Shown: piece after piece, positions 47,370-56,615 of the stretch | Numbering within the stretch: the first letter of the stretch is position 1 | Layout: each line of letters starts with the position of its first letter | Assembly (NCBI GenBank): GCA_009760855.2 | Contig: WPIO01000005.1 | Span: 11,501,001 to 11,565,000 of the forward strand | From: Cristatella mucedo | Taxonomy: Eukaryota; Bryozoa; Phylactolaemata; Cristatellidae | Direction of reading: 5' to 3' | DNA length: 64,000 nucleotides | The notes under the pieces: model-generated | Seen by the model: only the letters and a program-made list of their open reading frames with translations | What the model was told of the DNA's origin: nothing | The model's database searches: none | Made by a program: the position numbers and the translations under genes

Positions 47370-49005
47370 TAGCATAAGCGGGATTTTTTGGAAAAAGAGG
47401 TTGTACCCAAGTCCTTCAAATTGGCAATCGTTAGATCGATACTTAAAAAGCCTGGATTAGATACAGAGATCCTATCAAACTATCGCCCAGTTGTCCTTCT
47501 TCCTTTCTTTTCGAACATTCTTGAAAGAATTGTTGCTAAACAGCTAGTTTCGCATATTGAAAAGAATGAAATGTCAGAAACATTTCAATCAGGGTTCAAG
47601 AGGCAGCACTCCACTAAAACTGCTCTCCCCCATGTTAACAATGACATTATATGTGACAACGATGACGGAAATGTAACTGCTCTGCTAGATCTGTCAGCTG
47701 CCTTCGACACCATTGATCACGATGTTCTACTTGAACGATTGAAAACAACGATCGGTGAAAGCAGACGAGGCACCAGCGTGGTTCAGATCGTGCTTGTCGG
47801 ATCGTGTTAAATCCGTGTCGTGTGGGAATTAGGTCTCACACAGGAGATGGTTCACCTGTGGAGTCCTTCAAGGGTCCGTCCTCGGTCCCTTGATGTTCTG
47901 CATTTATACTCAACCCTAGGAAAAGTGATTAAGGTCCATGGAATAGGATATCACTGTTATGCTGAAGATGCTCAGCTGTATTTGTCAGTCAAACCGTCGG
48001 AATCTGCTGAAGCGACTGAGAAACTGAATGCTTGCCTTGCCTACATTCGATTCTCGATGTCGGAAAACTTCTTGAAATTAAATGACGATAAAACCGAACT
48101 GCTGCTCATAGGAAACCCTATGTGTGTGGCTGGATTAAAACGCTTTGCTTTTCTAATAGATGAAGCTGTCGTGCGACCATCCCACGCGCTCAAAATTTAA
48201 GTGTCGTTTTCGACAGCTGCCTCAATTTTAAAAGCTTCATTCAGAAGATTGCTTCTACAGCGAATCATCACGTCCGATCCCTATCTAAAATTAGAAGCTG
48301 TCTTCCTCAGAGGCGTACAGAAGAGATAACTAGCTCCTTAGTTCTGTCTCGCCTTGATTATTTCAATTCCCTTTAGGCTGGGCTACCAAAAAAGCAACTA
48401 GGCCACTGCAGCTGGCTATTAATATGGCTGCGATATTAGTTTTTTAAGTCCCAGAGGCTTGACTACGTGTCTCCTTTGCTAAAAGAGCTTGGATAGCTGC
48501 CGGTTGATCAACGGATACAGAGCGAAGTTCTTGCGCTGACATACAAGGCCCACCACGGCTTGGTTCCTCCATAACCAGCTGAACTGCTGCACCAGTTTCA
48601 GCCTCCTCGTGCCCTCAGGTCCTGTATGGGCAATAGATTAGCCGATCCATTCCTCCGCTTAAATACTGTTGGCGACAGAAGCTTTAGCTCTGCAGGTCCT
48701 AGACTGTGGAACTCGCTTTAACAATTCTTACGCAACGACAACTACTCTCCTGCTGCCGATTATGGCTCATTCTTTTCAGCGGTCCTGAGCTGCTACTTCC
48801 ATGCTGCTCACTACCTCAACTGATCTCCCGACCCTGCTATGCATATCACTTTCTCTTTGTTGCGTGAAATGAAATCTATTGGCTACTGAATGCGTGCCGA
48901 AAGCCGCTTAGGCCGTGAGTGATCTATATAAAACTCTCCTGCATAACACCCACATTGTCGTTATTGCTTCATTTAGTTACAGAAGGGGATACATTACATT
49001 ACAGC
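47370..49005 (+). mobile_element. LINE-B, RT and complete 3' end
   Basis: The plus strand encodes SFKLAIVRSILKKPGLDTEI, YRPVVLLPFFSNILERIVAK, FQSGFKRQHSTKTAL, LLDLSAAFDTIDHDVLLERL. After frame shifts come GIGYHCYAEDAQLYLSVKPS (active site YAED in place of YADD) and NFLKLNDDKTELLLIGNP. It ends in the 3' UTR and TACATTACATTACAG. The first catalytic Asp has become Glu and the frame is broken near 47790-47820, so the copy is inactive. Confidence 0.9.
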
Positions 49006-49145
49006 AAGCATATCAATTAGCTTTTTCCTCTCCGCTAATCTTCGCCATTCAAAGCTGTTAATGTCATAACTGACGTTTGATGACACTCAAGCGTTCGGTA
49101 CTTTTGGCTAGCCCAAGATAAACTGTTCCGGCTCATCCTTTTCGT

Positions 49146-50045
49146 TTAAGAGAAAGAAGTGTTTTCTTGGATTACTAATATGCAGAGCTCTGGCCTGCGA
49201 AGCCTCTCCATCCCGAGCGGATTCCCCGTGATGCAGAGACTTTTCAGCCCGCTCGGACTCTCCGGCCTGTGCAGACTCTCCGGCCCACTTGGACTCTTCG
49301 GCCTGTGCAGATTCTCCGACCTTCTCAGTCTCTCCGTCCGTCTTGAGCAGACTCTCCAGCCTGCGCAGTCTCCCCTGGCTTCGAGCACATTCCGGCCTGC
49401 GCCCGCGTCACAGCCCACTGGTTTCTCGAAGGCTAACGTCGTCTTCGTGGCTTGCACTACATTGCAGGCCATTGCCTCTCTAGCGGACACTGCCGCCTCT
49501 CTGGCCGACGCTGCCGCTTTTCTGCTGGCGGACGCCGCTGACTCTCTCGCGGACGCCGCCGCCTCCTGCGAGGACGCCGCCACCTCTCCGTGCGTCGTCT
49601 CACCACCTGACGCCTTAGCCCCACCGCTGACCGTTGCCTCGCACAACGCCATTGTCTCGTGGCACACCACCGCCGCCTGGACAACCACCACCGCTTGGAG
49701 AGCCGTTGCCAGGCTGCCACGCGGTGGCAGCCTGGCAAACCTCTGTTGTCCGGCAGACCGTCGGTGATCGCTGCTGTCGCTTCCGGTCGCTCCTGTCGGC
49801 CCTCTCATTCCGACCAGCCTTTACCCGATCAGCGTGCAGCAATCGCATTCTACCGGCCAGACAGGTGAATGCCCTCACTAGGGCCTCAAGCAGCTTAGCA
49901 TAGTCGTCTTGCATTGCCTGCGGGAACCTCGAGGCAAAAATCGCATCGCAAGGAGCAAACACAAGTGCCTAATCACTCGGTTCATAGCTACATTGCTCGA
50001 TCTCCCTCTCGAAGTTCAGCAGCCAGCCAAAAAAGTCTCCAAAGA
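49146..50045 (-). other. GC-rich repetitive coding-like block, open on both strands; possibly gag-like
   Basis: Minus-strand frames at 49146-49808 and 49615-49962 are rich in Ala/Ser/Arg/Glu. They contain tandem repeats of about 24 bp (AAASAREAAVSARE type at 49490-49570) and of about 18-21 bp (CTCCGGCCTGTGCAGA, 49250-49330). Farther upstream, minus-strand RFPQAMQDDYAKLLEALVRA and LLNFEREIEQCSYE are uninterrupted by repeats. The plus strand is also open, from composition. A retroelement gag or an unrelated repeat protein are possible. I recognise no domain. Confidence 0.3.

Positions 50046-50049
<4 letters not shown>

Positions 50050-50078
<29 letters not shown>
50050..50078. repeat. (TA)n microsatellite
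   Basis: Pure TA run at the tail side of SINE-1. Confidence 0.93.
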
Positions 50079-50079
<1 letters not shown>

Positions 50080-50084
50080 CATAT

Positions 50085-50212
50085 AATTCACTTGTATAGC
50101 GCCCCAAGAGAACTTAATCTTTATTCAGGCGCTTCACAGATGCCTTGGGGCTCGAGCCCACGACCTCAGTCAGACATTGGTCGGGGCGAGCACCTTAACC
50201 GCTAGACCAAAT
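50085..50212 (-). mobile_element. SINE-1, near full length
   Basis: TTCACTTGTATAGCGCCCCA, AGAGAACTTAATCTTTATTC, B box GGGGCTCGAGCCC, GGTCGGGGCGAGCACCTTAA and CGCTAGACCAAAT in plus orientation. The (TA)n lies at its tail. Confidence 0.85.
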
Positions 50213-50281
50213 CGAAACTTTCGAACGCTTCGCAAGACATCTTCAAGGGCGTCATCAGCTCCATCCCGAGAAATAGTTAGT

Positions 50282-50570
50282 TGTTCGGCTCGCATAGCAT
50301 GTAGAAACGCAAACCGATTACCGCCACCACCAGTTTAATGTAAGACGCACGGAGGAGAGGACAATGTGCGGATCAGAGGGAAAAACGACTCGCTTCGCCC
50401 CTCTCTCCCACTCGAGTCTCCTCTCCTCGACCACTGCTGTGCACCGGCTGACTTAGATGGTGAATACACCATCTGTTCACCAGAGGGTTACTGACCTGTG
50501 TCCATGCCACATCTGAGGCTGACCACAGCTGCACACCGGCGGTTTGGCAGAGGAATTGTACAAGCCTGCA
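50282..50570 (-). mobile_element. LTR-like dispersed repeat (R3), copy 2
   Basis: On the minus strand it starts TGCAGGCTTGTAC and ends GCCGAACA. It contains GTGTGCAGCTGTGGTCAGCC and CTGGTGAACAGATGGTG, then ATTAAA with GT-rich sequence downstream. It matches 29930-30211 over its full length with about 25-30 percent change by eye. Confidence 0.55.
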
Positions 50571-50576
50571 TATAGA

Positions 50577-50695
50577 ATTAAAGATATATTATTATGTATA
50601 TAATTGTATTACATATAATATACATATATACATATAATTGTATTACATATACAATTACATATATAAATGTATTACATATATAATTATATTATAAT
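50577..50695. repeat. AT-rich imperfect tandem repeat
   Basis: Repeated ATATAATTGTATTACATAT-like units. Confidence 0.75.
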
Positions 50696-50832
50696 CATAC
50701 TACAGGCACTTACAGCTGTAAATGTATGATAAATAGTGCTTACTGTTCTGTGTGTTTTGAAATTTTTCGTGTGACCAAACGTAGAGTGTGAGCTGATAGC
50801 CAGAACTTAAAAAAGCTCTTCGCAGCACATGT

Positions 50833-50836
<4 letters not shown>

Positions 50837-50912
<76 letters not shown>
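50837..50912. repeat. (AG)n microsatellite
   Basis: Pure AG run of about 76 bp. Confidence 0.96.
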
Positions 50913-50914
<2 letters not shown>

Positions 50915-51519
50915 ACTTTCTGGATGTTTTCGAAAAGCTCTCAATCATTACTCATGTGCTGGGATGCCCCGGTTTCGGTAAGATGCTTTCAACATAGCAG
51001 TTCACCTATCCAGAAGCCGAATTAGCAGTCGCTGAATTGTAATAGTAGAACTCATAAAATAAGAGTCCCAACAATCGGAGGTTCTACAATTTACAAAGCT
51101 ATTGTCATGAGCACGCCATATTCACGCTATTCAACCACATCTTACTCGCCTCTGCAGCGACAGACGTTATTTCTGTCGATTTCTCAGCGATTACTACATT
51201 TCAAAGACAATTGGCCGTATGTTTAACTTTGCTTTGGCACTGTGTGCGATTCTCGCACTTCCGTTCTGCATTCGTACTGCAAAGCTCCTCCATTGTGGAG
51301 CTACTTGGCCGAGTGCAGGGGTTGAGCTAAGAGTTTAGATATTTGAATTATGTAGGTTATATATCAGCTGAGGAAGACGGAATTACGAGCAGCGCCATAC
51401 TTTTGTGCATAGGTAAAATTGCGGGATCAGCGGGCTAATAATTTGGTTCGCGGTTCAGGCGGATTGCAAGTCACATGTAGGCGTGACCTACGGGTCAGCC
51501 ATAGACTTCGCTCGACGGG
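50913..51519. other. Intron 7 spacer, nothing recognised
   Basis: No repeat or exon is evident. Confidence 0.4.
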
Positions 51520-51878
51520 AGCCCCTACGTAGGGGCTCGAGCGCGCGGCGGCGGCACTACCAAGAGAATGATGAATGGCGATGCTCCCACCAACGCGCGG
51601 GGAAAGTGACGACGGCTGTATTGTACTCAGGCGAAGCAAATGACATGCGAGCGTATGTACCGGTGGTCGAAGCCGACGTTGTTTGTGCTTCTCCTAAACA
51701 CGTGGCGTGAAGAAAGAGGGAGAGGAGTGTAGCGTGCCTACAGACCGACGCACAAGCAGTAAGAGAACTTTCGAGCAAGAATACAGTCACGTGCCGGCAT
51801 GGAGCGCGTCCTTTGGCAGTCGGAACATCGGGTGGCGGAACCACGCGATGGTGACGACACGCCCAAGCCCCTACGTAG
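51520..51878 (-). mobile_element. R5 retroposon, copy 2, with 13-bp target duplication
   Basis: AGCCCCTACGTAG occurs at 51520-51532 and again at 51866-51878. The 333 bp between them match the block at 12040 in reverse complement, and that similarity starts exactly at the repeat (GGGCGT). A 13-bp direct repeat fits target-primed insertion. The insert is GC-rich and CpG-rich, has no poly(A) and no tRNA boxes that I can see. Its source is unknown. Confidence 0.65.
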
Positions 51879-51954
51879 CTGAAGTGCATGGAAACAAAAG
51901 AGGTAAACAAACGACTATACTTACACGGCTGATATAATGTAATAAAACATCTAA

Positions 51955-52112
51955 AAGTTACATGTTTAGCACCCTATGCGAACTGAGTCTATATTCAGTC
52001 ACTACACATGTGCCGCCGGGTTGGAGCCCACGACCTCGGTCATCAAAGGTGAAAACGCTGACCTCGGTCGTCGCTGGCGAGCGCTTAAACCCCTGGGCCA
52101 AACCAGGCTAAT
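51955..52112 (-). mobile_element. SINE-1, long subfamily with internal duplication
   Basis: In plus orientation: TGTTTAGCACCCTATGCGAA, B box GGTTGGAGCCC, then GACCTCGGTCATC and a second GACCTCGGTCGTC, and CCCCTGGGCCAAACCAGG. Confidence 0.72.
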
Positions 52113-52569
52113 AGCTTCTCTCGCGACCGCTGCCCGCAGTAACTCCGAAATAGACGTCTGCCACCATGCTGCAGATTTGTCATCCCGGTTCACGGCCAAC
52201 CTGGTCACTGACGAAGGCCTGCGAGCCACAAAATGGCTCGCAGGTAGCAGGGCTGATGCTACATATACGGGAGTCGGCAGCTCCAAAAACAGACCAGACT
52301 CAGCTCACGCATCCGAAGCCATCTCTCCCGAATGTCGTAGGGGCTCTCGGCTGCTGGCGACAGGCTGATGACGCCCGCGCGACAGCCCTCAGCATCTCGA
52401 AGCGTCATTGAGCGCGCCACTCCTGCTGCGCGCTAAGCGATTTTTAATTCGGCGTCTGCGAAAACGAAGTCCGCGGCAGCGACCATCCGGGTGCCTGGAC
52501 TCGGCTGGGGAACTGCATGTTGGCGGCCATTTAATTTTATATTTCACGATCCGATTGATAAAAATGAAA
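52113..52569. other. GC-rich spacer with a perfect short hairpin
   Basis: CCTGCGAGCCA-CAAAA-TGGCTCGCAGG at 52218-52244 is a perfect 11-bp stem with a 5-base loop. An open frame here has no motif I know. Confidence 0.5.
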
Positions 52570-52708
52570 TATAATTCATTTGCATAGCGCCCTAAGAGAA
52601 CTTAATCTCTATTAAGGCGCTTCACAAACGCCGCGGGGCTCGAGCCCACTACCTTGGCCAGACCTTGGTCGGGGCGAGCCCCGTAATCACTGGGCCGAAC
52701 CAGCGCGG
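52570..52708 (-). mobile_element. SINE-1, near full length
   Basis: ATTCATTTGCATAGCGCCCT, AGAGAACTTAATCTCTATTA, AGGCGCTTCACAAACGC, B box GGGGCTCGAGCCC, GGTCGGGGCGAGCCCCGTAA and CACTGGGCCGAACCAGC. Confidence 0.85.
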
Positions 52709-53117
52709 CATAACGTCCTTTATGAATGCACAGCACTCGTGCGTATCTGAGAAATGGTACCCGGCTATCCACCAGCTCTCGTTCATTCACGCGAAGAATA
52801 AGCCTGTGACGTACTATCAGCGAAATAATGTGGCTTCGTTGGGGCAATGCCGCGAGCCGGCCCTGCACGACGTTTAGTTTTCACTCTCCCGCCCTGCGTT
52901 GCCTTTTTTCTAGTTGGCCAGTCGCCAGGGCCGCTGAGTTTTATCGCATATCTGTATTTAGTTAACGTCATTCGCCCTGCGATGATCCGGTTGAGCACAT
53001 GCATATGGCCACCGGATTCTTTTGCAAGAAGCTACAGCTATTGTGTATTGCTGGGTACTCGTGCGTATGTCGGGCATCTTGCGACCGTGTTTCGAGTATT
53101 TGCATTCGTTTTGGCAG

Positions 53118-53243
53118 GCTGGACCGGCCAGAACTGCTCCGTAAACGTGTACAAATGTTTGGTGTCCAACACCTGCACACATAATTCAACTTGTTTGGAA
53201 ACGGTCGGCTCTTACATTTGCCTCTGCGCTCCAGGATATACGG
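53118..53243 (+). CDS. Exon 8: end of EGF 7 and EGF 8 cysteines 1-5
   Basis: 126 bases, phase 1 to phase 1, acceptor ATTCGTTTTGGCAG, donor GTGAGC. It reads GWTGQNC, SVNVYKC, CTHNSTCLETVGSYICLC and APGYTG. It is the paralogue of exon 6 (GW-G-NCS-NV start, ALGYTG/APGYTG end). The calcium motif NVNEC has become NVYKC, which probably abolishes calcium binding by this module. NST is a possible N-glycosylation site. Confidence 0.88.
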
Positions 53244-53344
53244 GTGAGCCGCTCAGATTTCTTTTTGCGAACGCCTTCCTTGAGCACTGACCCAGCAGGC
53301 GCACAGAGGAGCGAAGCGGCTGATCCATTTTTTTTATTGTGCAG

Positions 53345-53458
53345 GGCAGAATTGCTCAGAAGACATCGACGAGTGCGCTGCTACCACGGAAATGTGTACG
53401 AGCAGCTGCGCTTGCTTGAACACAGCAGGCAGCTACTACTGCAACTGCACGGATGCAG
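53345..53458 (+). CDS. Exon 9: end of EGF 8 and calcium-binding EGF 9
   Basis: 114 bases, phase 1 to phase 1, acceptor TTTTTTATTGTGCAG, donor GTACTA. It reads GQNC, SEDIDEC, then MCTSSCACLNTAGSYYCNC and TDAG. It pairs with exon 7 (DINEC/DIDEC start, CNCTETG/CNCTDAG end). The 101-bp intron before it mirrors the 99-bp intron of the 6/7 pair. One extra Cys (SSCAC) is present, and the following exon has no Cys, so the usual cysteine 6 partner is missing unless an exon is skipped in my model. Confidence 0.85.
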
Positions 53459-53984
53459 GTACTACGCGCACTGAAAGCGTGGCCTGTGTGTATGGCCAGT
53501 TGTCCTGCAGCGGAATAAGCTGTCACTGAGACGCCGAACTCAAAAAGGCTGCGCTTTTTCCAGATTAGACCTACTTTGCTCACAGAAAATAATAATCCGC
53601 TCATTTCATTGACGAGTTGATACTTCCGAATTTCTTCGCAGCTATTCGAGCTTTATCTCGGCTGCTCGAGGAGCTTCGCTTAAATGGAGTCCGTTCGGCC
53701 ATTTGCAGCTATTCACTGCTTGTCATGATTTGTGTTGCTTCGTTCACAAGCACTTGAACTTTGAACTTGAGAGTTTATATAAAAGCGTCCTTGCGGAGCT
53801 GATCTGTGCTAGTCTATTATCTATTTATGAAATGGGTAGTGAGAGCAGTCTGATACTGCTGTGTAATTTCCGTTAGGATGGTGGAGCAAAGCCGTAGATG
53901 GCCGCGTGGTTCGACGCGATAATATTGACTGTCGTGTATTCGCTTTTCTATTAGGAGCCAGAAAACTTCCTAATGAAATTGTTC
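53459..53984. other. Start of intron 9 with TATA-like site
   Basis: TATATAAAAG at 53776-53785 on plus is a strong TATA-like match, followed by no coding sequence. Otherwise nothing. Confidence 0.35.
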
Positions 53985-55180
53985 AACATGGCAGATGTAT
54001 TGTAATTTGTGTCCAGCTGGCTCCGTTTTCACGAAACTTGAAGAAACGGTATCTAAAAAATGTTTGCTCAACCTTTCGGCAGTTTTTGATACTACGATCA
54101 TCAAATCCTTTTTCACCTACCCTCATCTCGCCTGCGCATCACTGGCACTGTACTGCAATAGTTCAGGTACTATCTCAGTTAAAGACACCAAAGAATTGAT
54201 GGGAAAGAACGAAGATCCTCAGAGGAACCTCTGAAATATGGCGTACCTCAGGGCTCCGTGGTTGGTCCTCTTCTTTTCATGGTTTATGTCCCTGTCGCCG
54301 AGGTGGTTTCCAGGCGCAATCTAGGCTTTCACTTCTATGCGGATGACACTCAGTTGTGCGCAACAACTACTCTCCTACTGCCGACAATGGCTCATCCTTT
54401 TCAGCGGTCCTGAACTGCGACTTCCATGCTACTCACTACCTCAACTGCTCTCCTGACTCTGCTATGCTTCCCACTTTCTCTTTGTTGCTTGAGACGAAGT
54501 CTGATGGCTATCGAATGCGTACCGAAAGCCACATAGGCTGTGAGTGTGCTATACAAAACTCTCCTGCGTAACACCAACATGGTCTTTATGACTTTTTTGA
54601 GTTACAGACGGAGATACATTACATTACCTTTTCTTTGACCAATTCCAACCCTATAGCACGTTGAGTTCTCTCAACTCCCTTACTGCATGTATTGATGAAA
54701 TCAAAACATGGATGGCAGCAAACGTTTTTACATCGACTGACAATAAAATCAACCTGCTAATTATGGGAAAACCAAGAGTGATTCCAGTGAAACCAAGGCT
54801 AACTCATAAAATTGGCTCTACCAGCATATCTCCTGTTGAATCTGCACGAAATCTAGGTGTCATGTTCCAAAGTGACCTTTCGTTAGACGACAACATCAGC
54901 TCCGCAATCAAGTCTGCCTACTTTCAGCTACATAGCATTGCTAAAATTCGGGCTTGTTTAAACCACATTGAAGTTGGTTCATACATTTGTGATATCCCGT
55001 CTTGACCTCTGTAACTCACTGCTTTCTGGTCTACCGGCCTGTGCACTCTGATGTTTACAGCTGGTGCAAAACTCTGCAGCTAGGCTTGTCTGTCGTGACC
55101 GTCGCAGTTGTCACATCTCACCACTTCTCACCGACCTGCACTGGCTCCCAGTCAAGCAACGCATAGACTTCGACGAAATC
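53985..55180 (+). mobile_element. LINE-A RT, split by a LINE-B insertion
   Basis: 53985-54357: LLNLSAVFDT, YGVPQGSVVGPLLFMVYV and [13 protein letters not shown]. 54632-55180: LSSLNSLTACIDEIKTWMAA, SPVESARNLGVMFQSDLSLD, ARLVCRDRRSCHISPLLTDL. The catalytic YADD is intact but the frame is broken by shifts and by the insert. No 3' UTR remains. It lies in intron 9 just upstream of exon 10. Confidence 0.87.
54358..54631 (+). mobile_element. LINE-B 3' end nested in LINE-A
   Basis: It starts in the C-terminal segment (CAACAACTACTCTCCTACTG) and runs through GAGACGAAGTCTGATGGCTA to GAGTTACAGACGGAGATACA and TTACATTAC. It interrupts the LINE-A RT just after the YADDTQ codons, so LINE-B was active after this LINE-A copy was fixed. 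Confidence 0.85.
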
Positions 55181-55437
55181 GGTACACATCGTGGCAGAAT
55201 TGCTAATCTGCATCCCATCGGTGTCACTGGCTGCTGGTGTTCAGGATAATAGGGAATCAGTGACGCTAAAACTTATTCGCGGCTTAATATCTAAGCAGTT
55301 TATATACAGGCATTGCGACTTACAAGCTAGGTTGGCTACTGATACTAAGGTTACGGATATCGGTGATGGCGAGCAAAGCGAAAGCTGGGTCTCGCTCTCG
55401 ATTGCAATAGTTAGACACAACCTCTACTTTTAAATAG

Positions 55438-55575
55438 GTCTCGGAACTACTCAGGTGCCCACGAATACAACTCCAGAACTCGTTAAATCAGCAACAACAT
55501 CAGTCGGTAACTTTGCAGGAAACGTAGTGAGCCATACTTCACCGACTTTCGAGACCTCTTCCGAGCGAGAAGCTG
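55438..55575 (+). CDS. Exon 10: Thr/Ser-rich linker
   Basis: 138 bases, phase 1 to phase 1, acceptor CTCTACTTTTAAATAG, donor GTAAGT. It reads LGTTQVPTNTTPELVKSATT, then SVGNFAGNVVSHTSPTFETS and SEREAG. No cysteine. NTT is a possible N-glycosylation site, and the many Thr/Ser suggest an O-glycosylated spacer. An alternative acceptor 17 bases downstream (CTACTCAG) would shift the frame into a stop. The phase-1 fit at both ends supports the exon, but coding potential is less certain than for EGF exons. Confidence 0.6.
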
Positions 55576-55615
55576 GTAAGTGTGATCGAGACGATATTTT
55601 CTGAAGCCGCATTCT

Positions 55616-55720
55616 TCTGCTTTATTTGTTTCACAATCTGTTTCGAAAAAGCACGAAAATGTGCTTGCAAAGCACATTTTCGTGCTTTTTCGAAATAGAT
55701 TGTGAAACAAATAAAGCAGA
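55616..55720. repeat. Near-perfect hairpin, 51-bp arms, 3-base loop
   Basis: 55616-55666 and 55670-55720 are inverted copies with one G/A mismatch, separated by GCA. The arms contain TTTGTTTCACAATC and AAAAAGCACGAAAATGTGC. It lies 40 bp after the exon 10 donor, inside the transcribed intron, and would fold in the pre-mRNA as one long duplex. Confidence 0.93.
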
Positions 55721-56474
55721 CTGCCAGTGGAAAGATTTGTTAAGTCGATTTCAAATCTGCAGACCAATGGCATAAATAGACCTAAAATATATGACTTGCG
55801 ATCTTAGGGTCTGCACGTTTCGTGCACAGACCTGTAGCAGACGACCGTGGATTAAAAGGAAAACAGGTTCATGCTGCGCAGTGACCTTCGTTGCTGCTAA
55901 CTTATTGGCCGATACGGGGAGTCCTTGTTGCGGGAGCTAATGCTTCTCATGCATCTTGTATCAGCGTCTCTCTGGAAAGCCCGCTAATTTTCTATATAAA
56001 CCCTATCGATTACGAAACGCTGGACTATACAAAGATTAGCCAGGCCATTCTTCTATATGCATGCATTCGTGCTCGCTTCACTTCACCATTTTCGCTTATA
56101 TCACGTCGGTTTTATTTCGTTGAACTCAGGGATGACAGCGGCGCCTAGGGATGACGAAGTACAACAAGCGTGCTTAGCTATTTATATGGCCTGGAAGTAG
56201 CACAGCACAACATCGCGGCCCTATCCGCGCCGTTTGTCCTGCGGCCTCACGGCAAACTTAGTTATTGCCTGCTAACAGTTACTGGACCACAACCTAAGCC
56301 ATGCGATTGATAAACTTGAGTCAGATCGTCAAACCTATACGGACTTGATTCGCTGGGTCAGTTTTTGGCTTTGTGGTGGAAGCAGGAGCATAATCAACAG
56401 TTTTGCTGAAGGGGGTCGACTTTGAACTTTTCTTGAAAACATGGAAAGCGTCAAGACATCACATATATAACACT
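55721..56474. other. Intron 10 spacer, nothing recognised
   Basis: An 85-codon plus frame at 55891-56148 has no motif. No repeats. Confidence 0.4.
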
Positions 56475-56615
56475 ATTTTAATAATGCACTTGATAAAGTG
56501 TACACATAGAACTCAATCTATTTCTAGGCGCTTTACATTTGCTGCAAAGGGAAACACAATTGAATGGTGAGTAATATCATGCTTGATAAGCAAAATGAAC
56601 AACGTGGTTAGGGGA
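56475..56615 (-). mobile_element. LINE-A tail fragment
   Basis: AATAATGCACTTGATAAAGT, CTAGGCGCTTTACATTTGCT and GGTGAGTAATATCATGC in plus orientation. It closely resembles the copy at 44423 (shared GAATGGTGAGTAATATCATG), so both are probably one subfamily. Confidence 0.8.
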
